Assembly (NCBI GenBank): GCA_963665455.1
Contig: OY762279.1
Span: 868,001-932,000 of the forward strand
DNA from: VXNE01 sp963665455
GTDB lineage: Bacteria; Pseudomonadota; Gammaproteobacteria; Pseudomonadales; Azotimanducaceae
Direction of reading: 5' to 3'
Length of the DNA stretch: 64,000 bases
Made by a program: the position numbers and the translations under genes. Of the stretch, positions 64,000 through 64,000 are shown piece after piece; positions within the stretch are counted from its first letter, which is position 1; every line of letters starts with the position of its first letter. Below the pieces are notes generated by a model, which had not been told where the DNA came from, made no database searches, and saw only the letters and a program-made list of their open reading frames with translations.

Positions 64000-64000
64000 C

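Overview
The window is high-GC (roughly two thirds G+C) and almost wholly coding. It comes from a chromosome that the gene order identifies as gammaproteobacterial. Three conserved blocks support this: queG / nnr-tsaE-amiB-mutL-miaA-hfq-hflX ... hflK-hflC-purA; rnr-rlmB-rpsF-rpsR-rplI-dnaB-radA; and tolC / DUF1249-cpdA-parE-parC. serB next to a ytjB-like gene, epmA next to efp, and an LPS-core cluster of the Pseudomonas kind (waaA, hldE, waaL, carbamoyltransferase, sugar kinases) agree. I cannot name the genus. No rRNA, CRISPR array, prophage or intact transposase was seen, and no gap between genes exceeds about 255 bases.

Layout. 1-8.9 kb: end of an acyl-CoA dehydrogenase, an ammonium transporter, an orphan STAS protein, a MATE exporter, a VOC protein, RecQ, a putative DNA-binding protein, a secreted nuclease and an esterase. 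8.9-16 kb (minus strand): replication, repair and ribosomal genes. At 16.1 kb: one tRNA-Leu(CAG). 16.2-30.4 kb (minus strand): folE2, a Trm112-like gene, purA, hflC, hflK, a dcm-vsr pair, hflX, hfq, a short IS5-like MITE, miaA, mutL, an amidase, tsaE and a fused nnr gene. 30.4-38.7 kb: queG, orn, a rhodanese with psd, epmA-efp, serB, a ytjB-like gene and a PP2C phosphatase. 38.9-40.5 kb: a DUF1703-type ATPase/nuclease. 40.5-48.2 kb: parC, parE, cpdA, DUF1249, tolC and an FMN protein. 48.3-51.7 kb: an accessory patch with an Rpn-like nuclease, an N6-adenine methyltransferase and a broken XamI-like restriction gene. 51.7-64 kb: LPS genes (waaA, hldE, a lipid A acyltransferase, waaL, carbamoyltransferase, double kinase), interrupted by an FAD oxidoreductase-aldo/keto reductase-PhyH set and containing a GPP34 (GOLPH3-fold) gene.

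The observation I rate highest is a 45-base palindromic repeat found at three distant sites. In each case it touches a reading frame. It supplies two bases of the amt stop codon. It supplies the start codon, and a hairpin-buried ribosome-site-like purine run, of the ytjB-like gene. It adds two tandem 15-residue units in frame inside the second kinase domain of an LPS kinase. This resembles in behaviour the protein-coding palindromic elements of Rickettsia, but the sequence is one I do not recognise.

Other notable points are the GPP34 protein beside LPS glycosylation genes, very-short-patch repair genes translationally coupled into the mutL/hflX operon, a restriction gene with an internal deletion beside an apparently intact methyltransferase, and a one-base frameshift in the carbamoyltransferase.
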